64,000 nucleotides of DNA from Agrypnia vestita (Eukaryota; Arthropoda; Insecta; Trichoptera; Phryganeidae). Made by a program: the position numbers and the translations under genes. Numbering within the stretch: the first letter of the stretch is position 1; each line of letters begins with the position of its first letter. Shown here one piece after another: positions 45,784 to 58,428 of the stretch. A model generated the notes under the pieces. It saw only the letters and a list, made by a program, of their open reading frames with translations, made no database searches and was not told the DNA's origin. The stretch spans positions 124,001 to 188,000 of the forward strand of contig JADDOH010000312.1 in the NCBI GenBank assembly GCA_016648135.1. The letters run 5' to 3'.

Positions 45784-47077
45784 GGTCCTTACATATGAAA
45801 TTGACGTTTAGTATGGGAGGAACATAAAGCCGATTTTTTTTTATTATAATATATTTATTTAATCAAAGTATGTACCATTGCTATCTATGCACTTTTGCCA
45901 TCTCATAGGTAGTTCATCGATCCCTTTACTAAAAAAACCATTCGGACGGGAATCAATAAAATCTTTGAAGGCGGTTTGGACTGCCCCATGGGAGTTGAAT
46001 TTTTTCCTTTGCAAGAAGTTATCCAAATTTCGAAAAAAATGGTAATCTGTTGGGGCAAGGTCCGGAGAGTACGGTGGATGTCTTGGACATTCCAATTGAA
46101 CCTCCTCTAAATTGGTAGGCGTCTGTTGTGCAGTGTGTGGTCTAGCGTTATCATGAAGCAGCAGTGGCCTAGAGCGATTAACCAGCCTCGGTTGTTTAGC
46201 AGCTAGCTTTTCCATCATGGTTTTGCAGTTGCTGACAATAGACATCTGCCGTAATCGTCTGGCCAGATTTAAGAAAGCTGTAGTGAACGACACCAGCACT
46301 ATTCCACCAAACGCTCACAAGTAACTTTTTTGGAGTCAATTTTCGCTTGGAGCATGGTTTGGCTGGTTTCAGCCAGGGTTCAGGCAGGGTTCAGCCATTG
46401 CGATGAGCGCTTCTGAATATCGTACAGGATCCACTTTTCATCACAGGTAATGATTCGATTTAAAATCCCTTCATTATTGTGCCGGTTGAGTAATGCAACG
46501 CAGCAGTCAACGCGCGTTTGTTGATTTGCTTCACTCAATTCGTGAGGTACCCACCATTCAAGCTTTTTCACCTTACTAATTTGCTTCAAGTGGATTAAAA
46601 CAGTTTTATCACTAACATCGCAGCCTGCAGCTAACTCGGATGTGGTTTGCGATGGATACGCTTCCACAATAGCCTTCAATTCTTCATTATCAACTTTGGT
46701 CTCCGGCCGTCCACGGGGCTTGTTCTGCAGGTCGAAATTTCCAGAACGAAAACGTTGGAACCAAAAACGCACTGTGTTTTCTTTTGCGGCACCGTCGCCA
46801 TACACATCATTAATCCTTCGAGCCTTTTCTGCAGTACTGGTGCCACGGTGGAACTCGTACTCGTAAATAACGCGATATTTCAAGTTTTTCATTTTGTAAA
46901 CTGAGTGACGCAAAGAAAAAAACAATTGAGGAAAAAACAAATGAATTATAATTTTCAAAACACAAATACATGAGTAAATAGTTGTATAAATTTGGATTTG
47001 GAATTCCTAACCAAAGAGAAGATATTTGAGATCAAATTTGCCCGTACGGCAAAACCTCAATTTCATATGTAAGGACC
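45784..47077 (-). mobile_element. mariner (cecropia-type), full-length copy
   Basis: 1294 bp, flanked on both sides by the TA target duplication (45782-45783 and 47078-47079). Inverted terminal repeats begin GGTCCTTACATATGAAATTG. This is the normal size for an intact mariner. Two nearly identical copies 31 kb apart in this window suggest relatively recent activity of the family. It lies in the region upstream of the takeout-like gene. Confidence 0.94.
45859..46895 (-). pseudogene. mariner transposase, full length but frameshifted
   Basis: N-terminal half from MKNLKYRVIYEYEFHRGTST through two HTH motifs to RIITCDEKWILYD (first catalytic Asp) and QWLNPA, then a stop. A small duplicated segment (AACCCTGCCTG / AACCCTGGCTG) shifts the frame here. 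A second shift is an extra A in CTGCAAAACCATG (the sister copy has CTGCAAACCATG). The C-terminal half carries LLLHDNARPH and YSPDLAPTDYHFF with 34 residues between the Asp residues, as in D,D34D mariners, and ends QKCIDSNGTYFD. All three catalytic Asp codons survive but not in one frame. Confidence 0.92.
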
Positions 47078-47984
47078 TAATAATATATATTTTATATACA
47101 TATACAGAACCAAAATTGTTCTAACAGCTAAATTCACCGTGTATTTTATTATTTGGGTTATTAATTATTTATTTCACTTACCGAATTATTAATATTATTT
47201 TAAAATTAAAAAACTAAAATATATTTCAAAATATAGAAGCACGGTGTTAATAACATTTTTAATCAAAAACATTTTAAGAAGATGGATAAATGTTATAAAA
47301 CGCCATTTTTTTAAAGTCGTCTCATTTATTTGTAAATTTAGATAACTGTATTGTTATATTAGTATGTATTAAATAATTTAACTCTTTCGTTACGAAAATG
47401 CTGGTGGACTTAATGTGTTAAGGCATGAAGCCCGCTGTTTCAAATATTGCGTTAAGCAATGCACAAACTTGAAGCAGGTGAAAATTGTGTAAATAAAAAG
47501 ATTGTCGCAAAGTCGTGCTGTTTTTATATAATATGTAGGTACCACATACCGCCAAAATATAGTAGGTACCTACTCGCGCGGTATGTAACAGCAATTTATA
47601 AAATCACATATAACCTCACCTCTCCCACCGATACGAATTGAATGTCATCCGTTCCAAATTTTGCACAGTTACCCTATAGGATCCTGCGCAAAACATAAGA
47701 CCTTCATTTCCTCTTCCTGGCAAGCTGTTCTAAAATATTTAAAATTTTCAGATAAGTAGGTAGGTACTTGTTAAGGTTACGCGCAAATTAAGGGCACCCT
47801 CCATCCTTCCCTTAGCCACCACACCCTCTCCCATGGTTATTTTTTAAGGGTATAAAAGTACACATTAACATATAGATTATCAAAATATACATTTGCTTCT
47901 CTTCTCTAAAAGTCGAGGATTAGTGTACTGCTGAGGAGTATAATATGACATATTATAACAACTTATTCAAAATTATAATAATTC

Positions 47985-48235
47985 CATATTATAATAAATC
48001 CAATTATAATAATTTCGTTTTCTGTCTGTCCATCCGTCCCCGTAACTCCGCGTAACGTCTGTAACTTCTTTATAGTATTTTTTTCAACAGTTTTATTTTT
48101 CCAAAAAAAAAATTTAGTAATTTTTTCTTATAGGGAATTTATTTTTACGAATATTATTATTTTTTTAATAAAATTAATACTTATTCATTAGGAACCGACA
48201 TGTAAAAGTACCGTCATAACGTCTCTACCATTTCG
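47985..48235. repeat. dispersed repeat, copy D
   Basis: CCAATTATAATAATTTCGTT, CTGTCTGTCCATCCGTCCCC and GTAACTCCGCGTAACGTCTG, ending AGGAACCGACATGTAAAAGT. It is the inverse of the copy at 22175-22470. Confidence 0.5.
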
Positions 48236-48566
48236 TAATCACTTGTATGTGTATGTGTCCACGAGAGTACAAAACTAAAAACAGATTTTTTTTCGGATAA
48301 TTACTTTTCCGGATGGGCTGGGGAAGATTGTTTAAATATTTAATGCCTAAGTAACTAAAGTAATTTTGAGTTGCTGTGGATTTGAGTTTAGGTATTAGTG
48401 ATGAAGCTTAACTTGTTTCATCTTAATATTAAATTATTATTTAAGGTATATCTAACATAATATACTGTAACATATTGTTGCGAACAAACTGCTCATACAG
48501 TTTTGCATGATTCCTGTAATGATACATATGTTAATAGATTCAATATATAGGTAGGATAAATGTACA

Positions 48567-48790
48567 GGGTGTACCAGAGCTAGCAGCAAAAACTTGACAG
48601 GTAGATTCCTAACTATGTTATATGTCTAAAATGTTCAAGCAACCATGGCCTAATATCAATAGTTATGGGAATATGCAATATCAAAGATTGCATTTTTTTC
48701 AATATTTCTTACTTATATTTTGCAGAAAATTGAACTATCATTACAGTAACTTATGTCGATTATGAAAAATTCATTCGCTTTAATGTGATT
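48567..48790. repeat. dispersed inverted-repeat family, copy 4 (one arm)
   Basis: ACAGGGTGTACCAGAGCTAG starts the copy. AATGTTCAAGCAACCATGGC, ATCAATAGTTATGGGAATAT and AATATTTCTTACTTATATTT follow. A shorter trace (ACAGGGTATCTCGTAGCTAG) is at about 34566-34590. Confidence 0.6.
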
Positions 48791-48898
48791 GATACAGAAC
48801 ACTCTACAGATTGCTTTAATTAATTTAAAAAACTTTTTGATCATTCAATTAATTTTAAAATCATTTTGCTCTTCTTTAAAAACTTTGCTTGTAGCCTC

Positions 48899-48953
48899 AT
48901 GGCATTAACAATACAACAGCGCAGAACCCACAGGACAACAGCAATCGGCGTAA
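48899..48953 (+). other. exon-like segment with good splice sites
   Basis: Acceptor TTTGCTTGTAG|CCTCATGG and donor AATCGGC|GTAAGTTT enclose 55 bp of balanced base composition in AT-rich DNA. Two of three frames are open (for example ATGGCATTAACAATACAACA...). It could join the segment at 49857-50035. There is no recognised product; it may be part of a non-coding RNA or chance. Confidence 0.25.
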
Positions 48954-49059
48954 GTTTACATAAGCATTGTTTTAAAAAAGATGTATTGAAAATATATAAG
49001 TACCTAATCCAAAATTTTTGATGTGTTCATATTACAAACAAAATAAATCAATTCCTTAA

Positions 49060-49604
49060 CCCGGTGTGGCGAGGTCGGGTATGTCGTACCCGAGAAGTTT
49101 TTGTATGCAGATTTTGTAATGTTATTTCACAACGCTTCGTCACAGTAGCTGGAGGATTATATTATCTTATCTATGGCTGGAGGTAAGAAAGCAGGAGGGC
49201 GTGATGCAGTGTTGAGTTTAGTGTCACGCTGGCGTCAGCGGAGGATAACATAGGTGTTACGTTTTTGAGTTGACGTAACTTTATGAGTCATAGTTATTTA
49301 TAAGATACAATGGTTATGTTGATAAACCAAAGAAGTTGTAATTTTGTTAGAATTTTAAATGAAAAAATGTTAAACTATCAAAACTTATACTTTTTCAAAA
49401 AAACATGGACACTGCTATTTCAATAGGTCTTTTCAACCTTAAAAATATTATTTAATTTACACATCTTGTTGAATAGATACTATGATTAATATCCCAAATA
49501 AAAAAATACTTAATGCACAATTATAATGTCAAAAATTCGTCAGTAAAGTTTTGGGTATCTCATACCCAGCTGGTGTAACAATTTCTCACCTCATTCACGC
49601 TGGG
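49060..49604. mobile_element. piggyBac-like MITE
   Basis: 545 bp flanked by TTAA on both sides (49056-49059 and 49605-49608), the piggyBac target. Ends start CCCGGTGTGGCGAGG and, on the right, CCCAGCGTGAATGAGG. Subterminal palindromes GGGTATGTCGTACCC (left) and GGGTATCTCATACCC (right) mirror each other. It has no ORF of note. Confidence 0.75.
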
Positions 49605-49856
49605 TTAATAACATTAAAACCAGTTTTTTACTTAGTGGTTACATGTGCTTTGTTTTTTTTTGTGTTTAAGTTGGGGAACCTGTACTACAATGAGATAAGA
49701 TAAGATGGGTAAGCAAAAATACAAGTCTTATCACAACTATTCAGGATTTTTTTTATTTAAAAAAAATAGGAAAGAACTATTTAAAAAAAAAGAAAAATTA
49801 TAATTAAAAAGATTTTACAGAACATCTTAAAGTGCCATTTTATCCATGTCATTTTA

Positions 49857-50035
49857 GGATTGGGACAGGTTCCTCTACATCAGTAAAAACACACATCGAT
49901 ACGGAGACGACACTTGTACATCCTCGTCACTTTCTGAACCCTAATCCTGAATTGAAGGTTTACAGACTGATTTATGATTTTGGAATCAGTGTTGCAGTCG
50001 TGTTCTCCAGCTGTGCAAGAACTCTTCAGATATAG
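49857..50035 (+). other. possible terminal exon, partner of 48899-48953
   Basis: Acceptor TGTCATTTTAG|GATTGGGA, then an open frame to TAG at 50035 (IGTGSSTSVKTHIDTETTLV then HPRHFLNPNPELKVYRLIYD). A second frame joined to the upstream segment reads DWDRFLYISKNTHRYGDDTC to a stop. Composition is exon-like. No family recognised. Confidence 0.25.
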
Positions 50036-52677
50036 GAAAAGGGAAATATTTCAAAATGCCAAAAGATTTTTTATTAATATGTTTTATTTGAGTTACAAGT
50101 GATGTAATTTAATACATACATGATTAATATGTTAGAAACATTTTCTATAAAGGTTGTATTATTGTATAAATATATAGTTCAGTTCTAAAGCTACTGGACA
50201 GCTTGTTCATGCCTAATATGTAAAATAACCATGACTAGTGATAATACTTATATAACTGAAATACTAAATATTGTAGTTTAAGACAAAATAATAAAAAATA
50301 TATGTAAATGAAGGATGCTATGAGTCACTAGACCGGCTTTCCATACTTAGGTTTTAGAGAATTTAATGCATTAAATTTTTTAAGTTCCATTGCATTATGG
50401 TGACTATATTAAATAAATACTTCGTATACGCTATTAGAAGGCTCTCAAAAAAATAAAATGGTGGTCGGAAAAGTGATGCTTAGCAGCATTCAAATGACTT
50501 CTGTGCGAATAGGATGCTTGCTTTGCCGATAATGTGAGATTGATTAAGCTTTTTGTGGCTTTTTCATTCAGATTGTACCGATAATATTTTAGGATAAATA
50601 TTTTCTGTAATTTCTCACACCACACTGCATGGCTTTCAACATTTTCACAAATTATTCTTAAATTATTATTAAGTGCATTGTGTAAATATAAATAAAAGGC
50701 TTAGAATAAAAGGAGGTAGGCTATGCCAAATATCAAGTAATGTTAAGTAACTAAATTAATAGTGAATGATAATAAATTGTCTCTCTTAATATTTCAACGA
50801 ATTGAGCCATTGTAAAAAAATTTATCAACCTCAACTGATTCTTTATAATGAAATTATTTTTAATGTATATATGAAATTGATGAAGAAAAAAGGTGAAATT
50901 ATAATAATAATTAATTCATAATTATTTAACTCATTTAAATCTGATAAACTCTTAATATATTCAACCGAGCTTTCCACAGCAATGATAATTGTGAAAGAAT
51001 AATGAAAATTAATCTATTTAACCAACCAAGAAGGTAAATGATATTAGTGTATTTAAAATAAAAAATATTTCTCCGCTAGCAGAAAAACAATGAACAAAAA
51101 TAGAAACATAAAATTAAATCGGAATGTAAAATGTTAAGATATCTAAATCTTAAAATATCTCTGTAAATAACTATTTAATCAATATGTAGCAATACAGATA
51201 TAAGCTTAGTTGAAAAATTAGGCCGAACCTAATACATACAAAAGGATATTGCAAATAACAATTGCCAAAAATAAAATATATAATTCACTTTTGATACAGC
51301 AGTTCAAAAAAGCAAAACAGATTTCTTACACCATGATATAAAGATCCTTAAATGAAATTAGAAGTGGGAAATATTGTTTCTTGTAAAAAATAATGGGTGT
51401 TAGTTGAGACACACTAACTTTTCTATATAGAAAGCTGCAATGTAGATCACAAAGGTACAAAAATAACTAAGTAAATATTTTAAAATTGTAATGTTTTAAT
51501 ATACATATATTCCAAAAAGAAAAAGTATTTTTAGCTTATTCTAAACTCTCATACACAAAATTAATTTTATCCCTACAATTGGTATTTCCAGCATCAAAAT
51601 AGTATAATATTCTATTTAATAATGAGGTGCCAGAGAGATATTCAGAGTTCAAACAACTGAACAGCTAGGTTTTATGAGAATTTAAAATAAACTTCTAATA
51701 TATTTTCTGATTAACGATTGACAAAATAAAATTCGTAAATTAACCCAATTAATGAAATGGGCACGTAGTTGAAAGAGGTAGAAAAATATTATTTAGTCTC
51801 TCAGGGCACTAAAAAAACTATATTTTAGGAGGATATTGTTAGTAATTATGAGATTGGTAAATTTATTTGGTTAAAAAATTACAAAAAATAAATAATATCA
51901 CAAAAAAGTTATAAGGTACTGATAAAAAAAAAACTGATTTTTGTATTGATAGAGATTAATATAATTCCTTAAATAAACACATAATATAAATTTTAGGACA
52001 AGAAAACTGAAAATTTTAATAATATAAAAATAAACAGGTAAATAAATTTTACTTTTCCTACAAAAACATATTACATATTATTATGTATAGTAAAAATGTA
52101 TACATGTTACTATGCACTGCAAATAGATCAAACATTATTATTCGGAATCACTCTTCAACGTATTGAAATATGATTGACAACAATTTCATTAAATTCTAAT
52201 ATTGTAAAACAAATTTAATTAAATGCTTAAATATTCTTTATTTCTCATATGAATATAAAAAATATAATATATACTATAATATTGGTAAGCTGCCTTTCAT
52301 ATTTGGACACAATTGTAAGCATTATTAGTTGATTTGAACTTAGATATGATTAAAAAAATAAGAGTGATTGCAAATATCAGAATGATATCATTAACTGGCT
52401 ATTAAAATATTTATTTGCTTCGTGAGTGAGAATGCTACCTCTAATCTGTCTTTCTGCCATCTATCACTTGTTCTATACCATCTAAACCACACTTACATTC
52501 TATGATAAATATTATCACAATCTCTTTGTGTATAGAAACATTTGAATAAGTCTTTGGATAAAATTCTACATATCTAACTACATTATACATTTATTTCCTA
52601 ATTGCAAATTTTAATCTTTTACTGTAATACGAAGGATAACATTCGTTTATGCTTCGCGACCTCGGTTTAGGTAATTG
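50036..52677. other. 3' flank of the distal KIF21 last exon
   Basis: Very AT-rich, with no exons or transposon ends recognised. It should contain the 3' UTR and poly(A) site of the distal KIF21 isoform; many minus-strand AATAAA hexamers occur, so the site cannot be picked. Confidence 0.4.
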
Positions 52678-52744
52678 TCAGCTACTCGCCAGCACATTTT
52701 CAATTTTTTCCGGGTTGATCTTCCAAAATCTCACCTTGCCCCCG
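52678..52744 (-). CDS. KIF21A: KIF21-like, distal alternative last exon
   Basis: Acceptor CATTTTGCAG|CGGGGGCA, stop TGA at 52680-52678. With the incoming AA it reads N-GGKVRFWKINPEKIENVLAS-S-stop. It carries the same G-x-V-(K/R)-x-W closing strand as the proximal exon but a longer tail, seven residues more than the proximal form. Most likely it arose by duplication of the last exon, used by alternative splicing/polyadenylation. The two tails differ completely after the Trp. Confidence 0.85.
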
Positions 52745-55503
52745 CTGCAAAATGACAGGATTAAGGAAAAAATAAAACATAAAATAAAAAGATAAAATAA
52801 AAGTGGGCAGTAACAAATCTGTACAGAATATCGATAACTACCACACGATTACATGACGAAATGAAATAAAATAAAGAACTCAAAAATAAATGTTCAAATA
52901 ATCTTGAATTCTTCATTTAGACTTCTTGCAGATTGCTTCTATCTAAGTAAAAAAAAATCCAAATTAATGGATCATGGACTGAGATTCCACAGTCAACAAC
53001 ACCAATCTAATCTACTAAAATCACTTAGATAGTAAAACTTAAGCAACCAAAAAGGGACTATAATATCTCCATGAGGAATGTTTGTGAACCTCTGGTGTAA
53101 CACGTGAAATTAAAAGTGATATTGAGGTTTAAGAAAAATCTTAATGCCTTAGATAGAAAAAAAAAATTAATAGAGATGATTTGAAAACCCGAATAGAAAT
53201 ACAATATTGTCATAAATATTAAAGCTTGAGTGTAGCAAATCCGTATAAGTTTGCATTGTAACAAATATACTATGTTGAATTTTAACACGAATGATAAATA
53301 ACATCTTTGATAGAATTTTAATCAACATATGATTTTCAAAATGGACATTAGTTAAGCACAAATACGGTAAAGAAAGCGTTAAGGTGCGGTGAACATGAGA
53401 GAGTAATGAATATAAATGATATTTGTGAGATGGTGGTTTGGTAGAATTTTAATATCTACTGCAAATAAAGGCTTCATGCTGTTAAGTAACATATCAAAGA
53501 TAAACATGCTAACTCCTAAAGAATAGACTATAATCTACAAGAGAACAAAATAAAGTTTGTCAAAGAGTTTATAAACATATATATGTGTGCATATTATAAA
53601 TTATTTTTTCCATAATACTTCAAGATTTAACATGTATAGTTTAATATAAGAAGATTAAATTTGAGGACTCATTATGCTTTGATTTTGTCAAATTGTTTTT
53701 GTTTATATTTTAAAAACCTTAAAAAAACTATACGATGCAAAAAATCACATATTTTTAGGCAAATAATAATTAATTGTTTATAGATTAATAATAATGTGTA
53801 TAATGTACTGAAAACGATTTACTTGTGGTGGTGCAAAATTAATTAAATGATTTTATCCTTGCTTTGTACCCCAGCAGTAGCATAAATCAATGCTATTTTC
53901 AAAACACAGTAAATATTAGGCCAAGCTTAAATTGAAACTTTTTTATTAAATTGAACTTTTAATGTACTTTATTATACATATACGCAATTAAAAAAATTAC
54001 ACTAGCACTTTTTTGAGACCATTTTCAAGAAGTATGATGACCATTTATATACATAAATAAATCTAAGTGTTAATGAAAAAGGGATGAGTCGAAAAATTAA
54101 AAAAAAATGTAGTGTATGTACCCATTATTAAAATAAACATTAATATTTTTGAAAAAAGAAACAAATCAACATAATTCCATTGGATGGCCTAAATTTTTAC
54201 ATAGAAAAAGTGAATCAGTATTTCATGAAATTAAAAGAATGCTGCAAATATACTTTCTTATTCTCTGAATAGCAAGGTTGTTATGTCAGTAAGACAAAAA
54301 ATCGACGGAACATAAGCGTAAAGTTTCTATGAAAAATGTCAGGACATCTGCTAAACATGAAAATTGGAAAATTGTGCAATATTATAAAATAGCAATCAAC
54401 ACATGATTATTACGTTTTATCGCTATTTTGAGAATAGACAGGAAAGAATGAAGGAATGAGAAAGACAAAATAAATAATATAAAAATGATCACCACTAATC
54501 TCATTTTTTTGCTGGTTACATAAAAATTTTATGCTGGCCTCTTACTGAACAAAATATATGGAGAAGCCATATCGAAAAACGCCAAAACTGAGAAAAATAA
54601 TGACGTAAACATATATTTGCAGAAAGTAGAAAATATTTCATGCATCAAAGTTCGGAGTAAGCTGATCACATGGCATTCGGCATCACACAAAAATGTTCAA
54701 GTAAAATGATAACAACCTTTGATTATACTGTCGGAGATTGCAAGATGCTGGGGTGGGGTCCATCAATAAGACTTGAGAAAATGGATATAACACCAAGTGA
54801 CGTGCGATACATGCATGCACACAAACAGGAATAGCCATACACTAACTGAATCCAGAAATTGATGCGAGCTGCAAATTATTTATAAATTTTCCTGAAATTA
54901 CTTTTTCTTCCAGAATAAAAATAGTGCATAAAATAAATTTATCAATTCTAAGCGATTTTTCGCTTAGGTGTGTTATTAGTATGATAAGTTCTATGTTGAT
55001 ATATTTATGCGAAAGACATTTTTTTATGAAGTGTGACTAAAATGAATAAATAAATTTATTAGTATATATACTTCAAGAGTGTTTCTCATTTGTAATTAAA
55101 TAAAAAAGTATAATAAGATGACAAATGTTTTAGGAATATGAATATATCTTTAAACAAAGTCAAATAAATAATATTTGGCTCGAAAGATAAAAAATGATTA
55201 TATTTTCATAGCATAAAATGTTTAAATCTAGTTTAGAAATATGTATTATAAAAATGTTACCATTAATACAAGTATGTTCAAATATAATTTATATTTAAGT
55301 AAATGTTATCCTTAAGCCAAGGGACTGTAGTCACATATAAAAGATATATAAAAGATATATATGAAGTGTGCCCTAGTAGAATTGTGCAGTAAATGTAAAG
55401 TACATTTTGCTTAAAAGGAATAAATTTGATGTAAGTTAAAATTTACCGCATTATTTCTGAAAGGTGTAGAGGTTTGAAAAATAATTAATATTAAATTAAT
55501 TTA

Positions 55504-55534
55504 TTGGGATGGGTAATGTAATTACCCATCCCAA
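55504..55534. repeat. perfect 14-bp hairpin
   Basis: TTGGGATGGGTAAT, loop GTA, ATTACCCATCCCAA. It lies between the two alternative last exons of KIF21. Confidence 0.8.
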
Positions 55535-56657
55535 CAGATTAATTAAAAGTATAATAAATATTTATGAAATGGAAAATAAATAAAATATTTAATTATTAAT
55601 AAATATAATGTCATTTAAAGAGGGAGAACTTGCATCTAGGGTATACATAACTTTATTAAGAAACATTTTTTTTTTTTGTAAAAACGATTGAATGATAGAT
55701 TAGACACTTATATTTTTTTCTGGTCAATTTTGATGCGCTTTTTATATTTGCTTATCATAAAATAATTCTCAATGTTTTTTGAGGCTTTTCTTTAACCTAA
55801 AAAAAAAACTTAGGTTACGAATTACTTATGAATACAGTTTTTAAATACTAGGGATGTATAAAAAAAATATTTGTAGGATTATTAATTAATGGGATAATAA
55901 ATTGACATGAGAGAAATATATTGTACTATTTAAAAAGAGTATAAAAAAGGAATGAGATTTCTAAAAAGATATATTCTTAAAAAAAGTCGAAAATACATCT
56001 ACATCTAATAAAAATATATTGTATACTTCACATATGAGATTTAAATTAGTAAAAAATAGTGCGTTTTGAATTTGAGTGGAGAAAATAGTTTTAATAATAT
56101 TTATGGATTTGGCGTTTACATGTAGAGATTATTGATGATGATCATTAAATTAGGTGAAAAACATAAACTATGTTATTTCTTCTGTGTGAGTTTAATTATA
56201 ATTTAATACATATTTGAAAGTGGTCAGTTTCTCTCCTCTCACCTCTCACCTCTCAATGCGAGATTTGAATACTCTCAAAACTCTAATAGTAAAATATAAA
56301 ATTATAATTAAACTCATGTAGAGATAACATAGTTTATGTTTTTCACACAATTTAAAATAGTTTTCATCTAAATTTAAAAAAATAATTATGATGATAAAAG
56401 TATTATAAAGGATCTACAACGATCAATTTAAAACAATACCAACAATAATACATAAGATTTTGAAGCAGTCTGATTAATAAAGAAAAGAAACATGCGACAA
56501 ACGAAGCAACAGCGTGCCATGCTCTAGAGTGGGCCAAGTTATGCAGAATGTACACAAGGTAAGCAATAAAGCAGAGAACCAAACAAATGGAAATGAGTAA
56601 GTGAAAAGGAATGATTGAGGATTTGGCAGATAGATTAGGATTAGGGTCGGGTACGAT

Positions 56658-56703
56658 TCATTGCTCCGCCACGGGACAACGCCATATCTTCACCTCACCG
56701 CTA
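56658..56703 (-). CDS. KIF21A: KIF21-like, proximal alternative last exon
   Basis: Acceptor GGTTTTACAG|TAGCGGTG, stop TGA at 56660-56658. With the incoming AA it reads N-SGEVKIWRCPVAEQ-stop. The x-G-x-V-K-I-W pattern supplies the last strand and Trp of blade 7 (compare 'DDRTVRIWK' in vertebrate KIF21A). It is in phase with the exon at 58229-58428. A second exon with the same phase and motif lies 3.9 kb downstream, so this is one of two alternatives. Confidence 0.85.
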
Positions 56704-57411
56704 CTGTAAAACCAAAATAACCGGAACAATTTAGTCAACTCTTGGCATATTTTTACAATGCCATCGGCTATTTTAAATTTTTCCCAGATCCAACAGTTGT
56801 TAACCAAGATTATAACATTTTAAAATAAATTCTAAATTATGCATAATTAAAACATTCACCAAAATAAAATAATAGGAAAAGTCTAATAAATTACATTTTT
56901 ATAAGGTTTTAAATGTCTTCAGAAATGAGTGCCGGGGATTTAAAAAATTAGTCAAATAATTAGGGCTGCAAATCTGAAGCAATCACATGTTATGATTGAT
57001 TATTAAATTGGTGATTGAAAATTATTTTGTTCTTACATTGATTAGAGATTATAATGTGATTAAATACAAATGATAGGAAAAATGACATCAAATTAGCTCT
57101 ATAAAAATTCAATAAAGAATGTAATAAGTATTGGCAAATAGTGCAATTTTATATGATCAGTGAACTTATTTTATAAAACATACAAAACAGATTTTATATG
57201 AATTTTAGCCAGAAGAGTAAGAATTTATCTAGCGATACTGTATCTACAGAATATAAACATTCAAGATGTTGGCGAAAATTATTCTCCATGAACACGAAAA
57301 TAAAAAATTTAAAAGTTGTAAATTTGATTGCATAAACATAGAAGATGCAATTCTCGAGATAATCTAAGCTCCAAAACTATTATCTACAATCGAGAATACA
57401 CACTTTTTATA

Positions 57412-57844
57412 CAGTAGAACCTCGTTAATTCGATATTCAAGGTACAAAAAAAAATTGTTATGCGATTGCGAAATTCACCAAAAATCATAAAAATAATGAA
57501 AAAAGCCATTAATTTTGCGAAAAACATCTGTAATTTCACATATTTCAAGAAATTGTTTCGAAAACGCAATATTTATCATGCTAATACAAATATCGTGACA
57601 TTTTTATTACTAAAGGACCCGATATTGACATCAAAATATTTTTTCAATTTTGTCAAATATCAAAAAAGTTTCAAATTATGTGAACTAAAATGTATAGATT
57701 TATGGCGCCAGGAGATAAAAATTTCGAATTACGAATTAACAGGGTTTTCGAAAATCACAGTTATGAAATTAACATTTTGGGACTTATGGGTTTGAAAAAT
57801 TTTGAATTATGGGGAATTTCAAATTACATATTGAGGTTTTACTG
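57412..57844. mobile_element. pogo/Tigger-like MITE in a KIF21 intron
   Basis: About 433 bp, beginning TA-CAGTAGAACCTCGTTAATTC and ending with an inverted, degenerate copy (TTGAGGTTTTACTG). CAGTAGAACCTCG is the classic pogo/Tigger terminus. Open frames through it are accidental. A second member lies inverted at 59808-60273. Confidence 0.7.
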
Positions 57845-58228
57845 TGTACGTAAGATGATGAATCATATATTTTCATGTTGCTGATGGTTTCTTATATCCT
57901 TTAGTTATTTAACACATTGATGAGTAATTAAGATGCTTAAAATATTGTAATTGAATTTCTGTGAGGTCAAATTAAAATGCTTTGTGTAAAAAAAAATTGT
58001 GTTCATTTTTTTAATAATAATAATAAAAAAATTTACAGAGCAAATACATATTAAATAATATGTAATTAAAATATTCTAAATGGTTGTTTTACGTCTCTCT
58101 TATACGCATGTCATCAAATTCCAGAGACACTTCCGGACTTGTGGGCCTCAAAGATTGTAAAAATATTAGTTAAAATAAAATTGACCTGTACCCAAATATG
58201 TAAAGTGTCAACCAGCAGCAATACTAAC

Positions 58229-58428
58229 TTGGAAGCGGTAAATATTTGTGTCGAGTTGGTGGCCACATCATTGATGGCAGAGCTATCTCCCTTGACCTGT
58301 GCCAAGAGACGACAGGAATTGGCGTCCCATAGTTTCAACTGTCCGCCCCTACAGCCAGACGCGAGTAGTTGTCCGCCCCGTAGCAGCGCAAGTCCCATCA
58401 CCCATCCCTTGTGTGCGTTGTATACGGT
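58229..58428 (-). CDS. KIF21A: KIF21-like, WD40 exon (blades 6-7)
   Basis: 200 bp, acceptor ATCTTTCAG|ACCGTATA, donor TTCCAA|GTTAGT. 66 codons: TVYNAHKGWVMGLALLRGGQ, LLASGCRGGQLKLWDANSCR, LLAQVKGDSSAINDVATNST, QIFTAS plus two bases (AA). It aligns with KIF21 'NAHKDWVCAL ... LLSGCRGGILKVWN ... SPINAICVNSTHIFTA'. The two leftover bases combine with either last exon to give Asn. Confidence 0.92.

Noticed and set aside
41560..52600. A displaced hsp70, hsp90 or small-HSP coding sequence downstream of the heat-shock promoter
   Set aside because: Searched by eye in the plus frames for the conserved starts and motifs of these families; none was found.
57460..57884. Overlapping ORFs in the KIF21 intron
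   Set aside because: They lie inside a pogo-like MITE, run between its inverted ends and show no protein motif.
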